A stretch of DNA of 17,769 bases from DATLWN01 sp963764315 (lineage in GTDB: Bacteria > Pseudomonadota > Zetaproteobacteria > Mariprofundales > Mariprofundaceae). Shown here one piece after another: positions 1 through 6,352 of the stretch. Position 1 is the stretch's first letter. Each line of letters starts with the position of its first letter. The stretch covers positions 1-17,769 of the forward strand of contig CAVXSB010000003.1 of NCBI GenBank assembly GCA_963764315.1, read 5' to 3'. Below the pieces are notes generated by a model, which was given only the letters and a program-made list of their open reading frames with translations, did not search any database and was not told the origin of the DNA. The translations under genes were made by a program, and so were the position numbers.

Positions 1-87
1 CAGGATATCACCGGCTCCCGCCTGCTTGTGCAGGCCCAGGGCCAGATACGCGCCCTCAAGCGGGATCTGTCGTTGGGGTTCCGGCAT
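1..87 (-). CDS. N-terminal fragment of an unidentified protein (runs off the window)
   Basis: An ATG at 85-87 on the minus strand opens a frame that reads to the window edge without a stop, giving 29 residues that begin MPEPQRQIPLEGAYL. A GAGG ribosome-binding sequence lies just upstream of the ATG, and the gene begins 23 bases after the stop of the HIT-family gene, so it looks like the next cistron of the mdh-sucCD operon. The fragment is too short for a family call. The opening 'LEGAYLALGLH' vaguely recalls N-termini of RibD-C/dihydrofolate-reductase-family proteins, but this is only a guess from memory. No signal peptide or membrane segment is visible. Confidence 0.5.
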   Translation of the reverse strand, partial: MPEPQRQIPLEGAYLALGLHKQAGAGDIL

Positions 88-110
88 GAGCCTCAACAGC
101 ATCGAATGCC

Positions 111-539
111 TCAGAAACCGGCGGTCGGTTCGGGATCGAACTCGGTCTCCAGCTGCGCCAGCACCGGGGCCACAACCGCCCGCCAGGCATCCGACGCATA
201 GGGTTCGGGCGTACCATGCCCCCACACCGGGGCCGGCCAGGCGGCATCGCCCGTGAAACGCGCCACATGGTGCACATGCAACTGGGGCACGAGGTTGCCG
301 ATGGCGGCGATGTTCAGCTTGTCCGGAGCCAAGGCCTCGACCATGGCGCGGGCCAGATGCGAGGACTCGCGCAGCAATTGCGCCTGGTCGGCCTCAGCCA
401 GCTCGAAGATCTCGCGGACACCCTCGCGGCGCGGTATAAGGATATACCAGGGATAGCGGGCATCGTTCATCAACAGCAGTTCGCTGAGAGGAAAGGCACC
501 GAGGCGCAGGCAATCCGCAGCCAGACGCGGGTGCAGCAT
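111..539 (-). CDS. HIT-family nucleotide hydrolase/transferase-like protein
   Basis: This 142-residue cytoplasmic protein belongs to the histidine-triad superfamily, whose members hydrolyse or transfer nucleotides from substrates such as dinucleoside polyphosphates. The core LLLMNDARYPWYILIPRR (about residues 21-38) and the triad region QLHVHHVARF (86-95) are recognisable. The canonical H-x-H-x-H becomes Q86-x-H88-x-H90, followed by another His at 91. The middle His, which is the nucleophile in the superfamily, is kept as H88. The open frame extends back to 683, but that part is antisense-like sequence overlapping sucD. The ATG at 537-539 has a GAGGA ribosome-binding sequence that sits on the sucD stop codon, 13 bases away, suggesting translational coupling. 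The substrate cannot be read from the sequence, and a TTG three codons upstream is a less likely start. Confidence 0.85.
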   Translation of the reverse strand: MLHPRLAADCLRLGAFPLSELLLMNDARYPWYILIPRREGVREIFELAEADQAQLLRESSHLARAMVEALAPDKLNIAAIGNLVPQLHVHHVARFTGDAAWPAPVWGHGTPEPYASDAWRAVVAPVLAQLETEFDPEPTAGF

Positions 540-552
540 GAGGCTCAAGTCC

Positions 553-1422
553 TCAAGCCAGCAGGTCGCGCATGCGGGAGCCCAGCTTCGTCGGGTTGTG
601 CTCGATACTGACCCCGGCCTCGGCCAGGGCTGCGAATTTGGCCTCGGCCGTGCCCGTACCGCCGGAGATGATGGCCCCGGCATGGCCCATGCGCCGCCCC
701 TTCGGCGCCGTGGCGCCGGCGATGAAGGCGACGACGGGTTTGGTCACCTGCTCCTGGATGAAGGCGGCGGCCCGCTCCTCGTCGCTGCCTCCGATCTCGC
801 CGATCATGACGATGCCGTCGGTGCCGGAATCGTCCTGGAACAGCCTGAGCGCATCGACAAAATCCATGCCGTGCACCGGATCGCCGCCGATGCCGATGCA
901 GGTGCTCTGGCCCAGCCCGGTCTCGGTGGTCTGCCACACCGCTTCGTAGGTCAGGGTGCCGGAACGCGACACGATGCCGATGCGCCCGGGACGGTGGATA
1001 TGCCCCGGCATGATGCCGATCTTGCATTGGCCTGGGGTGATAATGCCGGGGCAGTTGGGCCCGATCAGCACCGCCTCGGATTCAGCCAGATGCTTCTTCA
1101 CGCGCATCATGTCCACCACCGGGATGCCCTCGGTGATGCAGACGATCAGGCGGATGCCGGCATCGGCCGCCTCGGTGATGGCGCTGGCGGCGAAGGGTGC
1201 AGGCACGTAGATCACCGAGGCCTCGGCCCCGACCCCCTGCACCGCCGCAGCTACGCTGTCGAACACCGGCCGCTCCAGGTGTGTCTGCCCGCCCTTGCCG
1301 GGGGTGACGCCGCCGACGAAGCGTGTGCCATAGGCGATCATCTGCTCGGAATGGAATGTCCCCTGTTTACCGGTGAAGCCCTGGCAGATCACCCGGGTAT
1401 CGGCATCGACCAGCACGCTCAT
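553..1422 (-). CDS. sucD: Succinate-CoA ligase, alpha subunit
   Basis: This is the alpha subunit of succinyl-CoA synthetase, which interconverts succinyl-CoA and succinate with nucleotide phosphorylation in the TCA cycle. It is 289 residues, the usual family length. The N-terminal Rossmann-like CoA-binding domain carries GFTGKQGTFH (15-24) and GGVTPGKGG (37-45). The ligase domain contains IGPNCPGII (120-128), and the phospho-histidine motif GRRMGHAGAI places the catalytic His at 247. The ATG overlaps the end of sucC by 4 bases (ATGA), so the two subunits are translationally coupled. The HIT-family gene follows 13 bases downstream. The sequence is complete and no key residue is missing. Confidence 0.97.
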   Translation of the reverse strand: MSVLVDADTRVICQGFTGKQGTFHSEQMIAYGTRFVGGVTPGKGGQTHLERPVFDSVAAAVQGVGAEASVIYVPAPFAASAITEAADAGIRLIVCITEGIPVVDMMRVKKHLAESEAVLIGPNCPGIITPGQCKIGIMPGHIHRPGRIGIVSRSGTLTYEAVWQTTETGLGQSTCIGIGGDPVHGMDFVDALRLFQDDSGTDGIVMIGEIGGSDEERAAAFIQEQVTKPVVAFIAGATAPKGRRMGHAGAIISGGTGTAEAKFAALAEAGVSIEHNPTKLGSRMRDLLA

Positions 1423-2591
1423 GCCCGTCCCTCCCTGGCTGCCGCCACCGCGAGCTCGGCCGCCTCGTCCAGATCGCGCGCCCAGCGCACGTCGAGCCCC
1501 GCATCCTCGATCAATTTCCGACCCTCGGCTTCTCTCGTGCCGACCAGGCGCAGGATCACCGGCACCTGCACCGCCTGCTGCCGGCTGGCGGCGATCAGGC
1601 CGGCGGCGATGACGTCGCAGCGCACGATGCCGCCGAAGATGTTGACCAGGATGGCGCGCAGTTCCGGATTGGAAAACAGGAGGCTGAAGCCCTCGATGAC
1701 CGCCTCCTCGGTGACGCCGCCGCCGACATCGAGGAAGTTGGCCGGCCGCTCTCCCTTCAGCTGGATCATGTCCATGGTCGCCATCGCCAGCCCGGCGCCG
1801 TTGACCATGCAGCCGATGCTGCCGGAAAGCTGGATGTAGTTCAGGCCGAAACGGGCGGCCTCCGTCTCGCGCGGATCCTCCTCGGCCAGATCGCGCAGCG
1901 ACCCTGCATTCTTGTGCCGGAACAGGGCGTTGTCGTCGAGCGCCAGCTTGGCGTCCAGTGCCAGCAGCTCCCCATCGCCCGTAACGATCAGCGGGTTGAT
2001 CTCGACCAGGCTGGCGTCCAGCCCGACGAAGGCGCGGTGCAGATTGCCGGCCAGCCGCGCGAAGGCATCACCCTGCGCCCCGGTAAGACCGAGGAACGCA
2101 GCCATGGATGCGACATCGGCGTCGGCAGGCCCCTCCTCCACATCCACGGCGATGCTCATGATCCTATCCGGGGAATCGTGCGCCACCTGCTCGATGTCCA
2201 TGCCGCCGTCCGGGCTGGCGGTCATGGCGAGGCATCCGCGCTCGCGGTCGACAACGAGGCTCAAGTAAAGCTCGCGGTCGATGCTGGATGCCGCCTCGAC
2301 ATAGATCTTGCCGACGCGCTTGCCGGAAGGGCCGGTCTGCGCCGTCACCAGCACGGTACCGAGCAGGGCATCGGCCGCCTTGGTCACTGCATCGATGTCC
2401 TCGCACAGACGCACGCCGCCCGCCTTGCCGCGGCCGCCGGCATGGATCTGCGCCTTGACCACCCAGCGCCCGCCACCGAGCTCTTCGGCGGCCAACCGCG
2501 CCGCATCCGCGCTCTCGGCCATGCGACCGGCCGGCACCGGAATGCCGAAGTCGGCGAACAGGGCCTTGGCCTGATATTCATGCAGATTCAT
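1419..2591 (-). CDS. sucC: Succinate-CoA ligase, ADP-forming, beta subunit
   Basis: This is the beta subunit of succinyl-CoA synthetase, the ATP-grasp partner of SucD. It is 390 residues, close to the usual 385-390. It starts with MNLHEYQAKALF, the family signature. The ATP-grasp domain shows K46 and GGRGKAGGV (52-60), with the metal-binding Asn199 in VEINPL and Asp213 in LDAKL. The C-terminal CoA-ligase domain shows GCMVNGAGLAMATMD (260-274), FLDVGGG (286-292) and VNIFGGIVRCD (316-326). A GGGGAG ribosome-binding sequence ends three bases before the ATG. It lies 61 bases downstream of mdh on the same strand and overlaps sucD, so mdh-sucC-sucD probably form one transcription unit. No terminator is visible in the 61-base gap. 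Confidence 0.97.
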   Translation of the reverse strand: MNLHEYQAKALFADFGIPVPAGRMAESADAARLAAEELGGGRWVVKAQIHAGGRGKAGGVRLCEDIDAVTKAADALLGTVLVTAQTGPSGKRVGKIYVEAASSIDRELYLSLVVDRERGCLAMTASPDGGMDIEQVAHDSPDRIMSIAVDVEEGPADADVASMAAFLGLTGAQGDAFARLAGNLHRAFVGLDASLVEINPLIVTGDGELLALDAKLALDDNALFRHKNAGSLRDLAEEDPRETEAARFGLNYIQLSGSIGCMVNGAGLAMATMDMIQLKGERPANFLDVGGGVTEEAVIEGFSLLFSNPELRAILVNIFGGIVRCDVIAAGLIAASRQQAVQVPVILRLVGTREAEGRKLIEDAGLDVRWARDLDEAAELAVAAAREGRA

Positions 2592-2652
2592 GGGCTCCCC
2601 TTTGGCCGCACCACTCTAGGTATCTGGCATGCATGGGCAAGGACAGGCGGGA

Positions 2653-3633
2653 CTAGAACAAACCCAGGGCGTTCACCTGATTTTTCAGCGCCTTGACCGC
2701 GTCGAGGGATGCTGCGAGCTGCTGCTGCTCCTCGTCGGTCAGATCCAGTTCGATGACCGACTCCACACCGTTGCCGCCGAGCTTGCAGGGTACGCCCATG
2801 TAACAGCCGTCGACGCCATACTCGCCCGTAAGCCAGGCACAGCAGGGCAGGATACGTTTCTTGTCCATGAGGATGGATTCGGCCATCTCCACCACGGCCG
2901 CCGCCGGCGCGTAGAAGGCGGAGCCGGTTTTGAGCAGCGCCACGATCTCGGCACCGCCCTGGGCGGTGCGCTGGCAAATCCTGGCCACCTGCGCCTCATC
3001 CATCAACTCGGTGATCGGGATACCGGCCACGGTGGAATAGCGCGGTAGCGGCACCATGGTGTCGCCGTGGCCGCCGAGTACGAATGCCGACACGTCCTCG
3101 ATGGACACATCGAGTTCCTCGGCGATGAAGGAACGCATACGCGCGGCATCCAACACACCGGCCATGCCGATGACGCGCTGCTTCGGAAAGCCGGAGACCT
3201 GCTTGGCGGTGTAGACCATGGCGTCGAGCGGATTGGTCACCACCAGGATGACGCAATTCGGAGAATGTGCCGCGATCTGCCGCGTCACCTCGGCGACGAT
3301 CTTGACGTTGGTCGAAAGCAGGTCGTCGCGGCTCATGCCGGGCCGCCGCGCCATGCCGGCGGTAATGATCGCCAGGTCCGAACCGGCGGTGTCGGCATAG
3401 TCCTGGGTACCGGTGATGTGCGCGTTGTAGCCCTGGATCGGCGAGGCCTCATACATGTCAAGCGCCTTGCCCTGCGGCACACCCTCGACGATGTCGACCA
3501 GCACGATGTCGCCGAGCTCGCGCTGTGCGGCCAGGAAGGCGGCCGTTGCCCCGACATTGCCCGATCCCACGACCGTCACCTTCTTGCGGCGGAATCCCGC
3601 CTTCACCTCGGATGCCGTGCCGGACCAGCGCAT
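2653..3633 (-). CDS. mdh: Malate dehydrogenase, LDH-like type
   Basis: This NAD-dependent enzyme interconverts malate and oxaloacetate in the TCA cycle. It is of the lactate-dehydrogenase-like type found in alphaproteobacteria and Chloroflexi, not the E. coli type. From the ATG at 3631-3633 it has 326 residues. The NAD-binding motif GSGNVG is at 23-28. ARRPGMSRDD (about 95-104) carries the arginines that mark malate over lactate specificity. TNPLDAMVY (133-141), VLDAARMR with the catalytic Asp at 162, and GGHGDTMVP with the catalytic His at 189 complete the active site. A longer version from a GTG at 3637-3639 is unlikely because that codon overlaps the AGGAGG ribosome-binding site at 3639-3644, which is spaced 5 bases from the ATG. 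The LDH alternative is disfavoured by the substrate-loop arginine. It leads the mdh-sucCD cluster. Confidence 0.95.
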   Translation of the reverse strand: MRWSGTASEVKAGFRRKKVTVVGSGNVGATAAFLAAQRELGDIVLVDIVEGVPQGKALDMYEASPIQGYNAHITGTQDYADTAGSDLAIITAGMARRPGMSRDDLLSTNVKIVAEVTRQIAAHSPNCVILVVTNPLDAMVYTAKQVSGFPKQRVIGMAGVLDAARMRSFIAEELDVSIEDVSAFVLGGHGDTMVPLPRYSTVAGIPITELMDEAQVARICQRTAQGGAEIVALLKTGSAFYAPAAAVVEMAESILMDKKRILPCCAWLTGEYGVDGCYMGVPCKLGGNGVESVIELDLTDEEQQQLAASLDAVKALKNQVNALGLF

Positions 3634-3638
3634 GTCCA

Positions 3639-3644
3639 CCTCCT
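3639..3644 (-). promoter_or_regulatory. Ribosome-binding site that fixes the mdh start
   Basis: A perfect AGGAGG on the minus strand is followed by five bases and then ATG at 3633. The in-frame GTG at 3637-3639 shares its first base with this site, so it cannot be its start codon. Confidence 0.8.
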
Positions 3645-3665
3645 GTGCCTCATACCCTGGCAGCG

Positions 3666-3694
3666 AAGATAGACTTGCAAGCAGGGCTTGTCGA
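3666..3694 (-). promoter_or_regulatory. mdh: Candidate sigma70 promoter for the mdh-sucCD operon
   Basis: On the minus strand, TCGACA (3689-3694, five of six to the -35 consensus) is separated by 17 bases from TATCTT (3666-3671, four of six to -10). Initiation would be near 3659, giving a leader of about 26 bases before the mdh ATG and room for the AGGAGG site. It is a consensus match only, but the optimal spacing and position between divergent genes support it. Confidence 0.45.
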
Positions 3695-3704
3695 ACCCGA
3701 CAAT
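3675..3704 (+). promoter_or_regulatory. Candidate promoter for the CCA-adding enzyme gene, possibly giving a leaderless mRNA
   Basis: TTGCAA (3675-3680, four of six) and GACAAT (3699-3704, four of six) are 18 bases apart on the plus strand. The expected initiation point falls at about 3711, which is the A of the ATG. No normally spaced ribosome-binding site precedes that ATG; only a run of G directly abuts it. The elements interleave with the mdh promoter, so the two transcripts could compete. Each element alone is weak. Confidence 0.3.
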
Positions 3705-3710
3705 GGGGGG

Positions 3711-5099
3711 ATGGACGCGCCCGCGCTGCCCGAGGTCATTCGTGAAACCTGCCATGCCCTGAGCCTGGCCGGCGGGCGGCCCTATCTGGTCGGCGGCTGC
3801 GTGCGCGACCTGCTGCTGGGCGGCCATCCCAAGGACTGGGACATCGAGATCTACGGTCTGGAACTCGATGCCGCCGAGGCGGCGCTGGCCCCGTTCGGGC
3901 GGGCACAGCGGGTCGGCAAGGCCTTCGGCGTCATCAAGCTGAAGCGAGAGTGCCATGAGCTGGACATCGCCCTGCCGCGCACCGAGGCCAAGACCGGGCC
4001 GGGCCATCGCGGCTTCGTCGTGGCCAGCGATCCGGACCTGTCCCCCGAACGCGCCTCCGCCCGACGGGACTTCACCATCAATACCATCATGCTGGATCCG
4101 GAGAGCGGCGACATCCTCGACTTCCACGACGGCCAAGCCGATCTCGCCGCCAGGCGCCTCAGGCATGTGTCGCCGGCCTTCGCCGAGGATCCGCTGCGCG
4201 TGCTGCGCGGCATGCAGTTCGCCGCCCGCTTCGACCTGACGATGGATCATGAGACCGCGAGCCTTTGCCGGACCCTGCTGCCGGAAGCCGGCACCCTGGC
4301 CGCCGCCCGCATCTGGGGGGAATGGCGCAAATGGCTGCACGCGCCCTTCCCGTCGCGCGGGCTAACGGTGCTGGAGGCCAGCGGCTGGCTGGCGCTGTAC
4401 CCGGAGCTCGTAGCATTGAAGGGCTGCCCCCAGCACCCGCGCTGGCATCCTGAGGGCGATGTATGGACCCATACCGGCCACGTCGTCGATCAGGCTGCGC
4501 GCGTCGCCGCCCGGCACCGCTGGCAGGACCGACAGCGCGAGCAACTGCTGCTGGCCGCCTTATGTCACGATCTCGGCAAGCCGGATTGCACCGTCACCAG
4601 CGTCGAGAACGGCATCCGCTCCTCGGGCCATCCGGCGGCCGGGGTACCGCTGACGGCATGCTTCCTCGCACGCATCCATGCCCCGGCGCATCTGGCGGCC
4701 TATGTGCTGCCGCTGGTAGCCGAACATCTGAGCCATATGCACGGTCAGCCGACACCCAGAGCCGTGCGCCGGCTCGCCGTGCGCCTGGAACCGGCCGACA
4801 TCGTGCTGTGGGAGGCCCTGGTCGAGGCCGATGCCTCCGGCCGGCCGCCGATGCCGGCTTCCCGCCCGGCTTTGGCCTGGCTCTCCATGGCCGAGGATCT
4901 GGAAGCCAGCCGCGAGCGGCCGAAACCGCTGCTCACCGGCCATATGCTGATCGATTTCGGCCTGGAACCCGGCAAGGCCATGGGCACGCTGCTGCACCAG
5001 GCCTACGAGGCACAGCTGGACGGCGTCTTCGACACCCCGGACGGGGCCATGGCATGGGTGCATGCACAGGCAGGCGACACGGGGCGACAGCCGAATTAA
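3711..5099 (+). CDS. cca: tRNA nucleotidyltransferase / poly(A) polymerase family protein with HD domain
   Basis: The product is 462 residues of the class II nucleotidyltransferase family, whose members add CCA to tRNA 3' ends or add poly(A) tails. The N-terminal catalytic part shows LVGGCVRDLLLG (26-37) and KDWDIEIYG (41-49), which supplies the metal-binding acidic pair, then RRDFTINTIMLDP (118-130) and DPLRVLRGMQFAARF (160-174). The C-terminal half has an HD phosphohydrolase domain with H254 (WTHTGH) and the HD pair in ALCHDLGK (H286-D287). This is like bacterial Cca proteins that carry an HD domain. The reading frame stays open upstream to 3525, but that portion is antisense to mdh, so the ATG at 3711 is preferred; no standard ribosome-binding site precedes it. 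It is divergent from mdh. Whether it adds CCA or poly(A) cannot be told from the motifs alone. Confidence 0.88.
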   Translation: MDAPALPEVIRETCHALSLAGGRPYLVGGCVRDLLLGGHPKDWDIEIYGLELDAAEAALAPFGRAQRVGKAFGVIKLKRECHELDIALPRTEAKTGPGHRGFVVASDPDLSPERASARRDFTINTIMLDPESGDILDFHDGQADLAARRLRHVSPAFAEDPLRVLRGMQFAARFDLTMDHETASLCRTLLPEAGTLAAARIWGEWRKWLHAPFPSRGLTVLEASGWLALYPELVALKGCPQHPRWHPEGDVWTHTGHVVDQAARVAARHRWQDRQREQLLLAALCHDLGKPDCTVTSVENGIRSSGHPAAGVPLTACFLARIHAPAHLAAYVLPLVAEHLSHMHGQPTPRAVRRLAVRLEPADIVLWEALVEADASGRPPMPASRPALAWLSMAEDLEASRERPKPLLTGHMLIDFGLEPGKAMGTLLHQAYEAQLDGVFDTPDGAMAWVHAQAGDTGRQPN

Positions 5100-5114
5100 G
5101 GCGGCATTTATAAC
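5084..5114 (+). promoter_or_regulatory. Weak candidate promoter for the cytochrome module
   Basis: TATAAC (5109-5114, five of six to -10) lies at the end of the CCA-enzyme gene, with GCGACA (5084-5089, four of six) 19 bases upstream. Initiation near 5121 would leave about 50 bases before the TTG start at 5173. The spacing is long, so this is tentative; readthrough from the upstream gene is equally possible. Confidence 0.28.
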
Positions 5115-5160
5115 CCTTTGCAGTTTGCGGCATCGGCCACTAGGTTGCCGCCTGGGGAGC

Positions 5161-5166
5161 AAGGAG
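5161..5166 (+). promoter_or_regulatory. Ribosome-binding site selecting a TTG start
   Basis: AAGGAG lies six bases upstream of TTG at 5173-5175. No in-frame ATG or GTG lies between here and the first membrane helix, so this site decides the start of the membrane cytochrome. Confidence 0.7.
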
Positions 5167-5172
5167 TACGAG

Positions 5173-5913
5173 TTGAGAATCCACTACCGACGCTTCCAGG
5201 ACGCCTCCGTCAGCGAAAGAATTCTGGACAGTATGTTCCTGCTGACCATCGGCGTCGGCATGCTGTTCGCCCTGGTCTACGTCTACGTCACCCATCAGGG
5301 CAACGACGGCAAGCCGGGGCTGTCGGTGGCCGATATCCGCATCGCCTACTACGGCAAGCACCAACAGACACGGCTGGGTGCGGCCATCAACGGCCCGATG
5401 TCCGACCGCTTCGAGAACCCCGAACAGAAGCAGGTCATCCTGCACTGGATCGACAAGGGTGCGACCGAAAAAGGTTACAAGCGCGATGTGGCGCCCATCG
5501 TCAACACGCGGTGCATCATGTGCCATTCCGCCGAGGCCGGCATGGGTCTGCCGCCGCTGACCAGCTATGCTGCCATCAAGAAACTGACGAAGATGGATAC
5601 CGGCGCTTCACTGGAAAGCCTGGTGCGCGTGTCGCATATCCACCTGTTCGGCATCGCCTTCATCCTGTACTTCCTCGGACGCCTATTCATCATGTGCGAA
5701 ATGCCGGTGATCCTCAAACGCATCACCGTCGCCATCCCCTTTCTGGCCATGCTGGCCGACATCCTGTCCTGGTTCGCCACCAAGGTGCTGCCGGGATTCG
5801 CCTATGTAGTGATGATCGCCGGCGTGCTGCTGTACCTGTCGATCGCCGTGCAGATCGTGGTCAGCCTGTACCAGATGTGGCTCTATAAGCCCCAGGCCCC
5901 ATCCGAGCCCTAG
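5173..5913 (+). CDS. Membrane-anchored monoheme c-type cytochrome, function unknown
   Basis: This is a 246-residue inner-membrane protein if it starts at the TTG at 5173, which follows AAGGAG by six bases. A basic N-terminus precedes a first membrane helix (about 20-40). A periplasmic segment of about 110 residues then ends in one haem-c motif, CIMCH (114-118), followed by MGLPPLTSY (124-132). After SHIHLFG (154-160) come three or four further helices (about 156-176, 183-203, 206-236). Paired His155 and His157 at the edge of the second helix could bind haem b or a metal, but this is inference. The haem region resembles the cytochrome domains that follow 'xxPIxxxxCxxCH'. It leads a run of three cytochrome genes and hemN, so a redox role is likely. 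I cannot name the family. The frame continues upstream to 5062 inside the preceding gene, which I discount. Confidence 0.8.
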   Translation: MRIHYRRFQDASVSERILDSMFLLTIGVGMLFALVYVYVTHQGNDGKPGLSVADIRIAYYGKHQQTRLGAAINGPMSDRFENPEQKQVILHWIDKGATEKGYKRDVAPIVNTRCIMCHSAEAGMGLPPLTSYAAIKKLTKMDTGASLESLVRVSHIHLFGIAFILYFLGRLFIMCEMPVILKRITVAIPFLAMLADILSWFATKVLPGFAYVVMIAGVLLYLSIAVQIVVSLYQMWLYKPQAPSEP

Positions 5914-5929
5914 CCTACCGCGCGGGCTT

Positions 5930-5938
5930 TGCTAGAAT
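5930..5938 (+). promoter_or_regulatory. Candidate extended -10 promoter for the small cytochrome gene
   Basis: TAGAAT (5933-5938, five of six to consensus) is preceded by TGC, forming an extended -10 element. No good -35 is found 16-18 bases upstream, as is common for extended -10 promoters. Initiation near 5945 would give a short leader carrying the GGAGAGG ribosome-binding sequence before the ATG at 5970. Confidence 0.4.
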
Positions 5939-5969
5939 CGACACAGTCCCACAGGAGAGGATCCAACCT

Positions 5970-6263
5970 ATGAACAAGACCATGCTTTCTACCATCATCG
6001 CTTCGGCCGTCCTACTGGCGTCCTCCACCGCATTTGCCGCGGACATGCCGGGCGAAGGGGTCTTCAACCACCGGTGCAAGGCGTGCCACGCCATCGACCA
6101 CAAGAAGGTCGGGCCGGCCGTCAAGGACATGAGTAAGGATGCCGCCGTGCTCAAGCAGTTCATCACCCATGGGAAGGGCATGATGCCGAACTTCAGCGGC
6201 AAGCTTTCGCCCGAGCAGGTCGATCAGGTCGTCGCCTATCTGCAGAGCCAGCAGGCCAAATAA
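5970..6263 (+). CDS. Small periplasmic monoheme cytochrome c (c551/c5-like)
   Basis: This 97-residue protein has a clear signal peptide (about 1-24, cleavage after AFA or AFAA), leaving a mature class I cytochrome of about 74 residues. The haem-c motif CKACH is at 36-40. KVGPAVKDM (46-54) matches the Pro-containing loop after the haem in c551-type proteins. KGMMPNF (69-75) supplies the axial Met (71 or 72), and the C-terminal helix PEQVDQVVAYLQSQ (81-94) is typical. Such cytochromes shuttle electrons between membrane complexes and oxidases or reductases in the periplasm. The ATG follows a GGAGAGG ribosome-binding sequence. It sits between the membrane cytochrome and the triheme cytochrome, all on the same strand. 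The partner is unknown; ACIII, encoded 5 kb away, is a candidate donor by inference. Confidence 0.93.
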   Translation: MNKTMLSTIIASAVLLASSTAFAADMPGEGVFNHRCKACHAIDHKKVGPAVKDMSKDAAVLKQFITHGKGMMPNFSGKLSPEQVDQVVAYLQSQQAK

Positions 6264-6286
6264 GGCCGCCGGCGTCGGCGCCATGA

Positions 6287-6314
6287 ATGACAAGCGGGGA
6301 GTCGATGGCATAAT
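6287..6314 (+). promoter_or_regulatory. Candidate sigma70 promoter for triheme cytochrome-hemN
   Basis: ATGACA (6287-6292, five of six) and CATAAT (6309-6314, five of six) are 16 bases apart in the 89-base gap between the two soluble cytochrome genes. Initiation near 6321 precedes the GGAAGG ribosome-binding sequence and the ATG at 6353. It would allow the triheme cytochrome and hemN to be transcribed separately from the upstream cytochromes. Confidence 0.45.
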
Positions 6315-6352
6315 CCCCGAACATCGGCCAGCTGGGCCGGAAGGTACGCCAA

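Noticed and set aside
538..1839. Plus-strand open frame of 433 codons across sucD and sucC
   Set aside because: It is fully antisense to two clearly recognisable genes; its composition (His, Asp, Ala, Gly-rich) is that of a shadow frame in GC-rich DNA.
2592..2652. Possible separate promoter or terminator between mdh and sucC
   Set aside because: No stem-loop with a T-run and no pair of elements with acceptable spacing was seen; a single operon is simpler.
1914..2696. Plus-strand open frame of 260 codons across sucC and the end of mdh
   Set aside because: Antisense to conserved coding sequence with no recognisable domain.
3637..3639. GTG as the start of mdh
   Set aside because: It overlaps the AGGAGG ribosome-binding site, which is ideally spaced for the ATG at 3631-3633.
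3067..3672. Plus-strand open frame across mdh
   Set aside because: Antisense to mdh, low-complexity shadow composition and no ribosome-binding site that would favour it.
3603..4340. Minus-strand open frame across the CCA-enzyme gene
   Set aside because: Antisense to the conserved nucleotidyltransferase motifs and without any recognisable motif of its own.
5118..5146. TTGCAG-17-TAGGTT as a promoter for the membrane cytochrome
   Set aside because: The -10 matches only three of six positions.
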